Assembly (NCBI GenBank): GCA_900314725.1
Contig: OMWJ01000001.1
Location: forward strand, 124,001 to 188,000
DNA from: an uncultured Bacteroidales bacterium
Lineage (GTDB): Bacteria > Bacteroidota > Bacteroidia > Bacteroidales > P3
Direction of reading: 5' to 3'
Length of the DNA: 64,000 nt
Part shown: in pieces, positions 52,917 to 61,505 of the stretch
Numbering within the stretch: the first letter of the stretch is position 1
Layout: each line of letters begins with the position of its first letter
The notes under the pieces: generated by a model
Seen by the model: the letters and a program-made list of their open reading frames with translations, nothing else
What the model was told of the DNA's origin: nothing
The model's database searches: none
Program-made: the position numbers and the translations under genes

Positions 52917-53756
52917 TTAATAGTATCTTTGAATATCTATTAGTCGTACTCCATCAAGCCATACTGCAACACAACCAACAACACCCTGATTGTTCTCTCT
53001 TGTGTGAATAGGTTGAAGAGTTGTATCATCAACAATAATAAAATATTCTAATTGAAATTCTTTTACCTTGGCAAACTCATCTTCTACAAAACGTGTTATT
53101 TGATTAAAGCTAAGAGAGTCTTTTTGTAGGAATGATTTTTCCAATATTTGATGAATCTTTGGTGCAATAAGTCTTGCTTCTTTGCTTAATCTTTGGTTTC
53201 TGCTGCTTGTTGCTAATCCGTCTTCATCTCTATAGATAGGACAAGGAACAATTTCTATATTGATATTCTCTTGTCTTATCATATCTTTTATAATAGCTAT
53301 TTGTTGATAGTCTTTTTCTCCAAAGTATGCTCTATCTGCTTTAGTCCAAAGGAATAAACGTGAGACAATATTGGCAACTCCACTAAAATGTCCAGGGCGT
53401 TGTTTGCCTTCCATTACTTCTTCTAACTTACCAAAATGGAACTCTTTGGGTTCTTGCTGATAGACATCTTCAGCCTTTGGAACAAAAGCGATATCACAAC
53501 CACACTCTTCTAACACCGCAAGGTCTTTTTGTTCGTCGCGAGGATATTTTTCAAAATCTTCTTTATTATTAAATTGTATAGGATTTACAAATACACTACT
53601 GACAAAAACATCATTTTCTTTTCTTGCTCTAATGAATAGAGATTTATGTCCATCGTGTAAAGCTCCCATCGTTGGAACTAAACCTATTGTTTTGTGTTGA
53701 AGTTTTACGGATTCTATTGCTGAATTTAATTCTTCTACTGTTCTACAAATATTCAT
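52917..53756 (-). CDS. panC: Pantothenate synthetase
   Basis: A 279-residue PanC that joins pantoate and beta-alanine. ATP-binding motif: VPTMGALHDGHKSLF (27-41, HDGH). The KSKS-like loop appears as LATSSRNQRLSKEARLIAP (about 181-199). The FGEKDYQQ segment (about 150-157) is also typical. The start follows a holin-like membrane protein by 36 bp. Length is normal. Confidence 0.96.
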   Translation of the reverse strand: MNICRTVEELNSAIESVKLQHKTIGLVPTMGALHDGHKSLFIRARKENDVFVSSVFVNPIQFNNKEDFEKYPRDEQKDLAVLEECGCDIAFVPKAEDVYQQEPKEFHFGKLEEVMEGKQRPGHFSGVANIVSRLFLWTKADRAYFGEKDYQQIAIIKDMIRQENINIEIVPCPIYRDEDGLATSSRNQRLSKEARLIAPKIHQILEKSFLQKDSLSFNQITRFVEDEFAKVKEFQLEYFIIVDDTTLQPIHTRENNQGVVGCVAVWLDGVRLIDIQRYY

Positions 53757-53792
53757 TGTTTAGTTTATTTATATAAGACAAAGAAATAAATG

Positions 53793-54320
53793 TTATTCTT
53801 CTTTGTCTGTTACATCTTCATATTCTGTAAATGTTGCTTCTTCTCTTTCAGGGTTATTGTCTCTGTATGGGTCATGTTTAGCACTAAGATGATCTGATAT
53901 TTTCTTTATTCTTCGTGGTATGTCTAAAATAAAGCTTAGCACAGAAACAATAATAGAAAACAAAAAAGCATTGCCAAAGCCATTGATGTCAAAAGTGTCT
54001 CCCATAAGCCAAGCAGCAATCATCACAATAATAGCATTGATTACTAACATAAACAATCCCAAGGTTGAAACAATCATTGGCAAAGAAAGATAAGAAAGTA
54101 TAGGTTTTATAAAACCATTAAGCAGACTTATAACTATAGCAAGTACGACTGCATACAAAGGACCTGCGATATAAGGTCTTGTATCTGAAGGATAATCTGC
54201 ACCCCATACCCAACAGACAATGCAAATCGCAATAGTCATAACAAATATCTTTAACCAAAAGTCCTTAGTCCAAGGCTCAAACTTATTATTATTCTCTATA
54301 TTAATACTAAACATGCTCAT
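53793..54320 (-). CDS. Holin-like (superfamily IV) integral membrane protein
   Basis: A 175-residue protein with four transmembrane segments (WLKIFVMTIAICIVCWVWG, then PLYAVVLAIVISLLNGFIKP, then VSTLGLFMLVINAIIVMIAA, then AFLFSIIVSVLSFILDIP) and a charged acidic tail (EREEATFTEYEDVTDKEE). The middle NGFIKPILSYLSLP motif is characteristic of the phage-holin family 4_2 proteins found across chromosomes. They need not be lytic. Neighbours are metabolic genes, so there is no sign of a prophage. A second ATG six bp downstream could also be the start. Function unknown. Confidence 0.8.
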   Translation of the reverse strand: MSMFSINIENNNKFEPWTKDFWLKIFVMTIAICIVCWVWGADYPSDTRPYIAGPLYAVVLAIVISLLNGFIKPILSYLSLPMIVSTLGLFMLVINAIIVMIAAWLMGDTFDINGFGNAFLFSIIVSVLSFILDIPRRIKKISDHLSAKHDPYRDNNPEREEATFTEYEDVTDKEE

Positions 54321-54349
54321 AATCTATGACGTCTTCTATTTTAAGGGTG

Positions 54350-54357
54350 CAAAATTA
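54350..54357 (-). promoter_or_regulatory. -7 promoter element for holin-like/panC
   Basis: TAATTTTG on the minus strand, a match to TAnnTTTG, 30 bp before the start of the membrane-protein gene. Confidence 0.55.
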
Positions 54358-54400
54358 CTAAAAGTTTTTGAGGAGAGAGCAAGAAATATAATTGTTTTTT

Positions 54401-55570
54401 TTATTCAACTTTTGAAACAAATTCTCCATCCAAGACTTTTGTTGTTATTCTTTCGCCTTTGCTTACTTGGGATAGAGATTTTATTACTTTGCCATCAAGT
54501 GTTGTTATACTATATCCTCTTTTTAGAACACTTAAAGGATTTAGCATTTCTATTATTTTCAAATCATTTTCCAGCAGATATTGTTCTTTTTCTATTCGTC
54601 TTTGAGAAGAAAGAATTAGCATTTGTTTTATATGTTGCAGTTGTATGTTTTGCTTGTCTAAAACATGTTTTGATGTTCTTACTATCTGTTTTTTGATGTT
54701 ATCCATATCAGCAAGAAAACCGAAGAACCTATCTAAAATAAAATCAGCCAAAGCTGTAGGAGTAATAAAGTTAGCATAACTTATCATTTCAGCAACTGTT
54801 TCATTAGTAGAATGTCCTATTCCTGTTAAAACAGGCAAAGGAAATGTTGCAATCTTATGACAAAGCATATAATCATTATAACATGAAAGACCTATATCTC
54901 CTCCGCCTCCTCTTATAATAAGAACACAATCAAAATAATCTTTTACTCCTTCTATCACACTAAGAGCTTCTCTCAATTGAACGCTTGCTCCATCGCCTTG
55001 TAGAAGAGAGGGAAACAGATAAGTAAAGATTTTAAAACCTTTAGCATTTTCTTCTATTGTTTGAATAAAATCACTATAACCTTTTGATGTACCTACTGAG
55101 ATTATAGCTAATCGTTGAGGTAAGAAGGTTAGTTCTTTTTCTTTATTAAGAGAAAAAATATTTTCTTTCTTTAATCTTTCTATACAGTCATTTTTTTCTT
55201 TTTCTAAATTACCTAAAGTAACCAATGGGTCTATATCTTCTATTATTAGACTAAGACCATAAACAGAAGAAAAGTTTAGTCTTGCACGGCAGACAATACC
55301 AATGCCGTCTTTCAAAGGTTCTTTAAGTATTTGAAGAAATTTTGCATTGATTCTTTGAAAATCACTTTGCCATATAATAGAACGTATTTGGGAAACTATT
55401 TTTCCTTCTTTCTTTTCTACAAGTTCGGGATAAGCATGACCGGAATACTTATAAAAGTTCAGTTTGGAGATCTCTGCTTTCACCCAAAAACTGTTTGGAT
55501 AGTTTCTTTTGATGTTTATCTCCAAAGAATCCGTAACCTCAGATAAAGAAAAGACTTTTCTTTCTTCCAT
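54401..55570 (-). CDS. xseA: Exodeoxyribonuclease VII large subunit
   Basis: A 389-residue XseA. It has an N-terminal OB-type domain (FWVKAEISKLNFYKYSGHAY near 29-48 of the chosen start) and the nuclease core (SVGTSKGYSDFIQTIEENA, then VLIIRGGGGDIGLSCYND, with GIGHSTNETVAE). The C-terminus has the PLSVLKRGYSI motif. ATG at 55570 is chosen rather than TTG at 55585, because the -7 element TAATTTTG covers 55583-55590. The small subunit gene xseB, normally just downstream, is absent here. The next gene is 80 bp on and unrelated. Confidence 0.92.
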   Translation of the reverse strand: MEERKVFSLSEVTDSLEINIKRNYPNSFWVKAEISKLNFYKYSGHAYPELVEKKEGKIVSQIRSIIWQSDFQRINAKFLQILKEPLKDGIGIVCRARLNFSSVYGLSLIIEDIDPLVTLGNLEKEKNDCIERLKKENIFSLNKEKELTFLPQRLAIISVGTSKGYSDFIQTIEENAKGFKIFTYLFPSLLQGDGASVQLREALSVIEGVKDYFDCVLIIRGGGGDIGLSCYNDYMLCHKIATFPLPVLTGIGHSTNETVAEMISYANFITPTALADFILDRFFGFLADMDNIKKQIVRTSKHVLDKQNIQLQHIKQMLILSSQRRIEKEQYLLENDLKIIEMLNPLSVLKRGYSITTLDGKVIKSLSQVSKGERITTKVLDGEFVSKVE

Positions 55571-55582
55571 AGAATTTTTTTG

Positions 55583-55590
55583 CAAAATTA
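55583..55590 (-). promoter_or_regulatory. -7 promoter element for xseA
   Basis: TAATTTTG on the minus strand, 12 bp upstream of the chosen ATG. This leaves almost no untranslated leader and argues against the earlier TTG start. Confidence 0.5.
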
Positions 55591-55698
55591 CAATAATAAT
55601 CTAAGTTTCAGAGATAGTCTTACCTGTTTTTTTGCTATATGTTTTGTTTATAAGAAATTATTTTCCAAGTATTATTATACAATTTTCAAAGTTTTGTT

Positions 55699-55706
55699 TA
55701 ACTTTG
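55699..55706 (+). promoter_or_regulatory. -7 promoter element for glyA
   Basis: TAACTTTG, a perfect match to TAnnTTTG, 48 bp before the glyA ATG. Confidence 0.55.
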
Positions 55707-55754
55707 CAACTTCAAAAGTAGTAAAAGAATATTAACAATATAAAATACAAAACA

Positions 55755-57035
55755 ATGACAAGAGATACACAAATCTTTGACCTTATAGCTCAAGAAAGAG
55801 CAAGACAGACAAAAGGTATAGAACTAATCGCTTCAGAAAACTTTGTTTCTGATCAAGTTATGGAAGCGATGGGTTCAGTTATGACAAACAAATATGCAGA
55901 AGGTTATCCTGGGAAACGTTACTATGGTGGTTGCCAAGTAGTAGACCAAAGTGAAACAATAGCAATAGAAAGAGCAAAACAATTATTTGGTGCTTGTTGG
56001 GCAAATGTTCAGCCACATAGTGGAGCTCAAGCAAACTTAGCTGTTTTCTTTGCTTGTTTAAATCCTGGTGATACTTTCATGGGATTAGACCTTAACCACG
56101 GCGGACACCTTTCTCATGGTTCTCCTGTAAATATCTCAGGAACATATTATCGTCAAGTTGCTTACGGTGTTAAAGAAGAAACCGGAACAATAGACTATGA
56201 TATGATGGAAGAAGTTGCAAAAAGAGAGAAACCAAGACTTATCATAGGTGGAGCTTCTGCTTATTCAAGAGAATGGGATTGGGCAAGAATGAGAAAAATT
56301 GCTGACGAAATAGGAGCAATTCTTCTTGCAGATATTTCTCACCCTGCAGGTTTGATAGCAACAGGTGAATTGAACAATGCAGTAAAATTCTGTCACATTG
56401 TTACAACTACTACTCACAAAACTTTGCGTGGTCCTCGTGGAGGTATGATAATGATGGGAGAAGACTTTGAGAACCCATGGGGAAAGAAAACTCCAAAAGG
56501 AGCAATCAAGATGATGTCTGCTTTGTTAGACTCTGCTGTTTTCCCAGGAATTCAAGGTGGTCCATTGGAACACGTTATTGCTGCTAAGGCTGTAGCTTTC
56601 GGAGAAGCACTTACTCCTGCTTATCACGAATATATCAAACAAGTAAGAAAGAATGCTTCTACTATGGCTGCTGAGTTTGTAAAACGTGGATACAAAGTTA
56701 TCTCTGGCGGTACAGATAACCACTTGATGTTGATAGATCTTAGAACAAAATTCCCTGAACTAACAGGTAAAGTAGCAGAAAATACTCTTGTTCGTGCCGA
56801 TATAACTATCAACAAGAATATGGTTCCTTTTGACTCTCGTAGTGCTTTCCAAACAAGTGGTTTAAGAGTAGGTACTCCTGCAATAACAACACGTGGTTTG
56901 AAAGAAGATGCAATGCCAGAAATCGTTTCTATGATTGACGCTATACTTTCTGATGTTGAGAATGAAACTCTAATAGAGAACACTCGCAAGAAAGTAAATG
57001 ATATGATGCAAAACCGTCCTCTATTTGCTTGGTAA
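55755..57035 (+). CDS. glyA: Serine hydroxymethyltransferase
   Basis: A 426-residue PLP enzyme converting serine and tetrahydrofolate to glycine and methylene-tetrahydrofolate. It shows [11 protein letters not shown] (22-32), [16 protein letters not shown] (45-60), and the Schiff-base lysine K222 in [14 protein letters not shown]. Length is usual. It stands alone, followed by a strong terminator. Confidence 0.97.
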   Translation: MTRDTQIFDLIAQERARQTKGIELIASENFVSDQVMEAMGSVMTNKYAEGYPGKRYYGGCQVVDQSETIAIERAKQLFGACWANVQPHSGAQANLAVFFACLNPGDTFMGLDLNHGGHLSHGSPVNISGTYYRQVAYGVKEETGTIDYDMMEEVAKREKPRLIIGGASAYSREWDWARMRKIADEIGAILLADISHPAGLIATGELNNAVKFCHIVTTTTHKTLRGPRGGMIMMGEDFENPWGKKTPKGAIKMMSALLDSAVFPGIQGGPLEHVIAAKAVAFGEALTPAYHEYIKQVRKNASTMAAEFVKRGYKVISGGTDNHLMLIDLRTKFPELTGKVAENTLVRADITINKNMVPFDSRSAFQTSGLRVGTPAITTRGLKEDAMPEIVSMIDAILSDVENETLIENTRKKVNDMMQNRPLFAW

Positions 57036-57090
57036 AAAAGAAAAGCCAACGAAATTTATTTAGAGAGGCTTAAATGCTGAAAAATTTTTG

Positions 57091-57133
57091 AGGAATTCAA
57101 CTTTTTGTGGTTGAATTCCTTGTTTTATTTTTA
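57091..57133 (+). terminator. Intrinsic terminator after glyA
   Basis: A perfect 11 bp stem AGGAATTCAAC/GTTGAATTCCT with an 8-base loop and a T-rich tail, 55 bp after glyA. Confidence 0.8.
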
Positions 57134-57136
57134 AAA

Positions 57137-57385
57137 AAGACTTCGTTTTTAAAAATTATCTTTTGATGTTAGCACACTAAACATCAAAAGATAATTTTTT
57201 ATCTTCAAGTCTTATTTTCTTAAAACTAAGATTTGAGAATAAAAGTTTAGATACTCGTGAAATAAAACCAAGTTTTATAGAGAAACTCTTCGTTTTTCTA
57301 AGAAAAAACGCCGTTTTCATAGTGCAAAAACGCCTTTTTTAATTCCGAAAACGCCGTTTTTGAAAATCAAAACGCCCTTTTATTT
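57137..57385. repeat. Intergenic periodic word array upstream of mraZ (copy 6)
   Basis: The longest array. The AAGTCTT class falls at 57186 (AAAAGAT), 57207 (AAGTCTT), 57228 (AAGATTT) and 57270 (AAGTTTT), that is 21, 21 and 42 bp apart. The AAAACGCC class follows with the ACG at 57308, 57330, 57351 and 57372 (22, 21, 21 bp), exactly the spacing seen at 27672-27736. The 28 bp at 57347-57374 are identical to 27711-27738. The same 350 bp gap between glyA and mraZ holds nothing coding. Confidence 0.7.
57151..57200. terminator. Large perfect hairpin inside the array
   Basis: A perfect 19 bp stem with an 11-base loop (57151-57169 with about 57181-57199), built from ATTATCTTTTGATGT and its complement, followed by TTTTTT. 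It could be a second terminator or a protein site. Confidence 0.6.
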
Positions 57386-57470
57386 CGTAACCTTTTTGAG
57401 TTTTTTACGTAGAATATGGAAAATTTTGGAAAAAATTAGTAAAAAATAGTAGTAATTTGGGAATTTTTAG

Positions 57471-57503
57471 TAATTTTGTAGCAATTTTATAAAAGTAACT
57501 TTG
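57471..57503 (+). promoter_or_regulatory. Promoter region of mraZ
   Basis: TAACTTTG at 57496-57503 has a TTTG at 57475-57478, 17 bp upstream, shorter than the usual spacer. A second possible -7 box, TAATTTTG, is at 57471-57478. Either would start transcription within about 40 bp of the ATG at 57509. Confidence 0.5.
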
Positions 57504-57508
57504 GAAAA

Positions 57509-57958
57509 ATGTCATTGATAGTAGGTGTTGAATATTGTAAAATGGATTCAAACGGAAGGTTTAAGTTGCCTGTGGCTTTCCTTAAGCAACTTAATCTTGC
57601 GAATGACAACCGTTTTTATATCAGGCGTTCTATTTATGACAAGTATTTGGAGTTATTCACATACGAATCTTTTCAACAAGAGGTAAAATCGCTACAAGAA
57701 AAGCTCAATCCTTATAATCCGGATGCTAAAAGATTGTATCGTAAGTATATAGAGAGCAATCTGATAGAATTGGACGCTGCGGACAGACTTAATATTCCTA
57801 CTTCTTTACGAAAAGATGTGAGTATTGACAAGGAAATAGTCGTTGTTGGCAGTGGAGATTTTATTGAAATTTGGGATATAGCAACGTACAAAAGTCTTGA
57901 CAATGACAATTTTGACTACAAATCCAAAGCCAAAGAACTTTTGGGAGAGAATGTTTAG
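57509..57958 (+). CDS. mraZ: Transcriptional regulator MraZ
   Basis: A 149-residue MraZ with two AbrB-like swapped-hairpin repeats (GVEYCKMDSNGRFKLPVAFL near 6-25 and NLIELDAADRLNIPTSLRKD near 84-103). It regulates the division and cell-wall cluster in many bacteria and binds repeats before the operon. Candidate sites are not identified here, although the AAAACGCC array upstream is worth considering. It is the first gene of the dcw cluster. Length is slightly above the usual 143-147. Confidence 0.93.
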   Translation: MSLIVGVEYCKMDSNGRFKLPVAFLKQLNLANDNRFYIRRSIYDKYLELFTYESFQQEVKSLQEKLNPYNPDAKRLYRKYIESNLIELDAADRLNIPTSLRKDVSIDKEIVVVGSGDFIEIWDIATYKSLDNDNFDYKSKAKELLGENV

Positions 57959-58005
57959 TTAGTTGTTTGAAAAAAGACAGCGAAACAGAGTACGTAGAAA
58001 AAGGA

Positions 58006-58914
58006 ATGAGTGAAGCGACATATCATATACCTGTAATGCTTGAGCAAGCAATAGAGGGTCTAAATATAAATCCCAATGGAGTATATGTAGACTTGACTTT
58101 TGGCGGTGGAGGTCATTCAAGGGCAATTCTTGATAAACTTTCCAACGAGGGAGAGTTATATGCTTTTGATAAAGATGAAGACGCTATACAAAATACTATC
58201 AATGACGAGCGTTTTTGTCTTATTCATGATGATTATTCCAATGTTTCCAAAAATCTCCGTTTGTACCGCAAAACAAAAGTAAATGGTATTCTTGCGGATT
58301 TAGGTATTTCTTCACATCAGATTGACGAGGTTCTTAGAGGTTTTTCTATCAACAAGACGGCACCTTTGGATTTGAGAATGGATAGAAGAACTTCTTTAAC
58401 TGCTGCTGATATTATCAACACCTATGACAAAGAACAACTAAAACAAATCTTTAAAGAGTATGCAGAAGTTTCCAATGCAGGTTTTCTTGCTGATAGAATA
58501 GTCAGACAAAGGGAGCAGAAGGCAATAGGAACAACAAGTGATTTGGTGGAAATAATGCGACCTTTGGCTCTTAAAGGCAGAGAAAATAAATACTTTGCTA
58601 AAGTCTTTCAAGCTCTACGAATAGAGGTTAATGACGAGATTAGAAATTTGGAGAAGATGCTTGCTCAATGTGAAGATTTATTGGTTAGTGGTGGTAGGTT
58701 GGTTGTTATTTCATACCATTCTTTAGAAGATAGGCTTGTTAAAAATGTCTTAAGAAGTGGAAACATAAAGGGAGAAATACAGAAGGATTTCTTTGGTGCT
58801 GTGATTTCACCTTATAAAGTAATAACAAGAAAACCTTTGGAAGCTACAGCAGAGGAGCAGGAAAGAAATTCTCGCTCAAGGAGTGCTAAGATGAGAGTTG
58901 GAGAAAAGATATAA
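58006..58914 (+). CDS. rsmH: 16S rRNA m4C1402 methyltransferase RsmH
   Basis: A 302-residue (from this start) SAM methyltransferase that methylates N4 of C1402 in 16S rRNA. SAM motif: DLTFGGGGHSRAIL; the catalytic region GILADLGISSHQID and the C-terminal SRSRSAKMRVGEKI are typical. A TTG at 57967 would add 13 residues, but the ATG gives the MSEATYHIPVMLEQ beginning that matches RsmH. The gene is very close to mraZ, and the order mraZ-rsmH-ftsL-ftsI is standard. Confidence 0.94.
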   Translation: MSEATYHIPVMLEQAIEGLNINPNGVYVDLTFGGGGHSRAILDKLSNEGELYAFDKDEDAIQNTINDERFCLIHDDYSNVSKNLRLYRKTKVNGILADLGISSHQIDEVLRGFSINKTAPLDLRMDRRTSLTAADIINTYDKEQLKQIFKEYAEVSNAGFLADRIVRQREQKAIGTTSDLVEIMRPLALKGRENKYFAKVFQALRIEVNDEIRNLEKMLAQCEDLLVSGGRLVVISYHSLEDRLVKNVLRSGNIKGEIQKDFFGAVISPYKVITRKPLEATAEEQERNSRSRSAKMRVGEKI

Positions 58915-58941
58915 AGTAATAAGAATTTAGGGATTAAGTAG

Positions 58942-59271
58942 ATGGCAAATATTTTTGATATAACAGGAGGAGCAATACAGAAGTTGATAGGCAAACATGG
59001 TTTGTTTATATTCTACATTGTTGTTTTGCTTTTGCTTTATATCGGGTCAAGATATCGGACTGAGAAAGTAGTAAGAGATATTTTTAATTTGTCTTCAGAG
59101 GTTGCAGAACAACAGAAGCGATATTTGAAAATCAAGACTTGGTATCAACAGACTACAAGTATGGGTAGAATAAATACCTATTTGGAATCAACAGGTGTTG
59201 GCATTTCTAAGGAACCGATAAAAGATATTATTTTACTTAGTGAAGAGAAAGTAGAAAAGAGAAAAAAGTAA
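58942..59271 (+). CDS. ftsL: Cell division protein FtsL (Bacteroidetes form)
   Basis: A 109-residue single-pass membrane protein with a hydrophobic helix (LFIFYIVVLLLLYIGSRYR) and a following coiled-coil-like segment (EVAEQQKRYLKIKTWYQQ), placed between rsmH and ftsI, which is the position of ftsL. Sequence conservation of this family is low, so the assignment rests on size, topology and position. It forms the FtsQ-FtsL-FtsB scaffold at the division site. It ends 6 bp before ftsI. Confidence 0.8.
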   Translation: MANIFDITGGAIQKLIGKHGLFIFYIVVLLLLYIGSRYRTEKVVRDIFNLSSEVAEQQKRYLKIKTWYQQTTSMGRINTYLESTGVGISKEPIKDIILLSEEKVEKRKK

Positions 59272-59277
59272 CAGAAA

Positions 59278-61503
59278 ATGGGAAGAGAGAACAAAAATAG
59301 GGCAGTGCTTTTGGCTATTATCTTTATAGTGTTAATAGTCCCGTTTTTTGTTATTATTGGAAAAGTGATATACTTAGAAACGGCAGAGAATTCGTTTTGG
59401 GAAAATAGAGCTAAGGAATGGAATATATCAGAGCATAAAATAAATGCAAGACGAGGAGATATTTATTCCAAAGATAGTGAGACGGGAGAGTTATTATTGT
59501 TGGCAACTTCTTTAAGAAGCTATGATGTTTATTTAGATTTAGGTAAAGGGAAAATAAAAGAAAAAGGGGGAAGAAGTGTTGTGGATTGGATTGTTCCTCA
59601 AGATGTTTATGAAAAAGGGATTCATTCCTTGTGTGATAGTATGGCAAGAGTTTTTGGAGATAAAGCCTCAAAAGACTATCTTAAATATTTTAAAGAGAAT
59701 AGAAAGAAAGGAAACAGATATGTTCTTATAAAAAAGGATATAGATGAGGTATTATTAGAGAGAATTAAATATTGGCCGATATTAGGCAAACATAGAATAC
59801 GCAAGCATAAAAACGGAAACGATACTATTTATTCTTTATCAAATGCAATTGCAACAGAACAACACTATAATAGAGTTTATCCATACGGAGATTTAGCCCG
59901 AAGAACTATAGGAGTACAAGGCATAGAACTTAAAGGGGAAAAAGGGAATAAAGTATTTTGTGATACTTGTTTTGATGGAATAGATGGTTATTATAGCAAA
60001 GTTCTTTCAGGGAAGCATGGATATAGATGGGAAAGAAGAATAAATCCTAATCAGTGGGTACCTATAGACAAAGAGCAGAAGATAAAGGTAGAAGATGGAC
60101 AAGATGTTATTAGTACAATAGATGTTTCTTTGCAAGAATTGGCTCAAATGACTCTATTGAAATGCTTAGATAGCAACAAGGCGGAGAGGGGTACAGTGAT
60201 ACTTATGGAGACAAAAACAGGACATATAAAAGCTTTGGCTAACTATACTCTGCAAAAAGATGGTTCTTACAGGGAGATAGAAAATATAGGTGTAAGTTCT
60301 CGTTTTGAGCCAGGTTCTACTTTTAAGATTGTTACAGCGATGATGCTTTTGGATAAGGGATTAGCGGATACTTCTAACATTGTACCAACAGGGTCTAAAC
60401 ATTATCCAAACACAATAAAAGACATAAAGGACGTAGGGAAAGTAAATCATGGAGATGTTTCTTTTACAAGAGCTTTGGAGATGTCTTCAAATGTAGGCAT
60501 AAGTTCTTTAGTTTATGATATATATTGCAAGAACCACAAGAAGCGTTCGCAATTAAGAAAAGATCTTATGCAATACTTTAATTACAATAAATTAGGCTTA
60601 GATTTAGCGTTGAGTGAGCCTGTTCCAAAGATACTTGAGACGGTGCAGTTAGATGACCTACTAAGAATGTCTTTTGGATATGTTACAGCGATGACACCAC
60701 TACAAATGCTTACGTTTTACAATGCTATTGCTAATAATGGTGTAATGGTAAAACCAATGTTTGTATCTGCCATAGCAAAAGAGGGGAAGATAGTTGAAGA
60801 GATTAATCCAACAGTTATTAGCAAACAGATATGTAAACCTCAAACGCTGAAAAAAATTCAGGACGTGTTAAAGCGTGTTGTTCTTTATGGAACAGGAAAA
60901 AGATTAAGGAATACTTCGTATGGTATTGCAGGAAAGAGTGGTACAGCAGAAATAGGCTATGATAAAAAAAGTCAAATTCTACAACATAGGGCTTCGTTTG
61001 TGGGATACTTTCCGGCAGAATCACCAGAGTATTCTTGTATTGTGGTAATATCTAAGCCACAAAAGGCATTGACTCATGGAGGAGATTTGGCAGCACCTGT
61101 GTTTAAGGAATTAAGCGATAGGGTTATTGGAACAAGTAAAGTTTCTTACGAACAAAAAGGAAGTCAAAAGAAAAAGGTAGCACCTACTTTACATTATGGT
61201 AATGCAGAAGACTATAAAGCCTTATGCAAAAATTTGGGAGTAAATGCTCCTTACACTTCTGCAAAATGGATTAGAGCTTCGTTAAGGGATAGTATTGTAA
61301 TATATAGAGAAGAAAAAGTGAATTCTAATATTATGCCTAATGTAACAGGTTTAAGTATAAAGGATGCTGTCTTTATGTTGGAAAATATGGGTTTAAGAGT
61401 AAGTTTCTCTGGTTTTGGGAGGGTTGTTTCTCAAAGCATTCCCAAGGGACAGAGGTTTTCAAAAGGACAACAAGTTGTCTTGAAATTAGAGATTAGAGAT
61501 TAG
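59278..61503 (+). CDS. ftsI: Septum peptidoglycan transpeptidase FtsI (PBP3-type) with PASTA domain
   Basis: A 741-residue class B penicillin-binding protein. It has an N-terminal membrane helix (AIIFIVLIVPFFVIIGKVIY), a pedestal region, then the transpeptidase motifs. These are S347-T-F-K350 (SxxK), SSN at 403-405 and KSGT at 553-556. One PASTA domain lies at the C-terminus (PNVTGLSIKDAVFMLENMGL and after). The active-site set is complete. It catalyses septal cross-linking with FtsW. The gene ends 2 bp before murE. Confidence 0.95.
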   Translation: MGRENKNRAVLLAIIFIVLIVPFFVIIGKVIYLETAENSFWENRAKEWNISEHKINARRGDIYSKDSETGELLLLATSLRSYDVYLDLGKGKIKEKGGRSVVDWIVPQDVYEKGIHSLCDSMARVFGDKASKDYLKYFKENRKKGNRYVLIKKDIDEVLLERIKYWPILGKHRIRKHKNGNDTIYSLSNAIATEQHYNRVYPYGDLARRTIGVQGIELKGEKGNKVFCDTCFDGIDGYYSKVLSGKHGYRWERRINPNQWVPIDKEQKIKVEDGQDVISTIDVSLQELAQMTLLKCLDSNKAERGTVILMETKTGHIKALANYTLQKDGSYREIENIGVSSRFEPGSTFKIVTAMMLLDKGLADTSNIVPTGSKHYPNTIKDIKDVGKVNHGDVSFTRALEMSSNVGISSLVYDIYCKNHKKRSQLRKDLMQYFNYNKLGLDLALSEPVPKILETVQLDDLLRMSFGYVTAMTPLQMLTFYNAIANNGVMVKPMFVSAIAKEGKIVEEINPTVISKQICKPQTLKKIQDVLKRVVLYGTGKRLRNTSYGIAGKSGTAEIGYDKKSQILQHRASFVGYFPAESPEYSCIVVISKPQKALTHGGDLAAPVFKELSDRVIGTSKVSYEQKGSQKKKVAPTLHYGNAEDYKALCKNLGVNAPYTSAKWIRASLRDSIVIYREEKVNSNIMPNVTGLSIKDAVFMLENMGLRVSFSGFGRVVSQSIPKGQRFSKGQQVVLKLEIRD

Positions 61504-61505
61504 AG

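Noticed and set aside
53793..54320. Phage holin indicating a prophage
   Set aside because: The holin-like family is widespread on chromosomes, and neighbours are panC and xseA with no phage genes.
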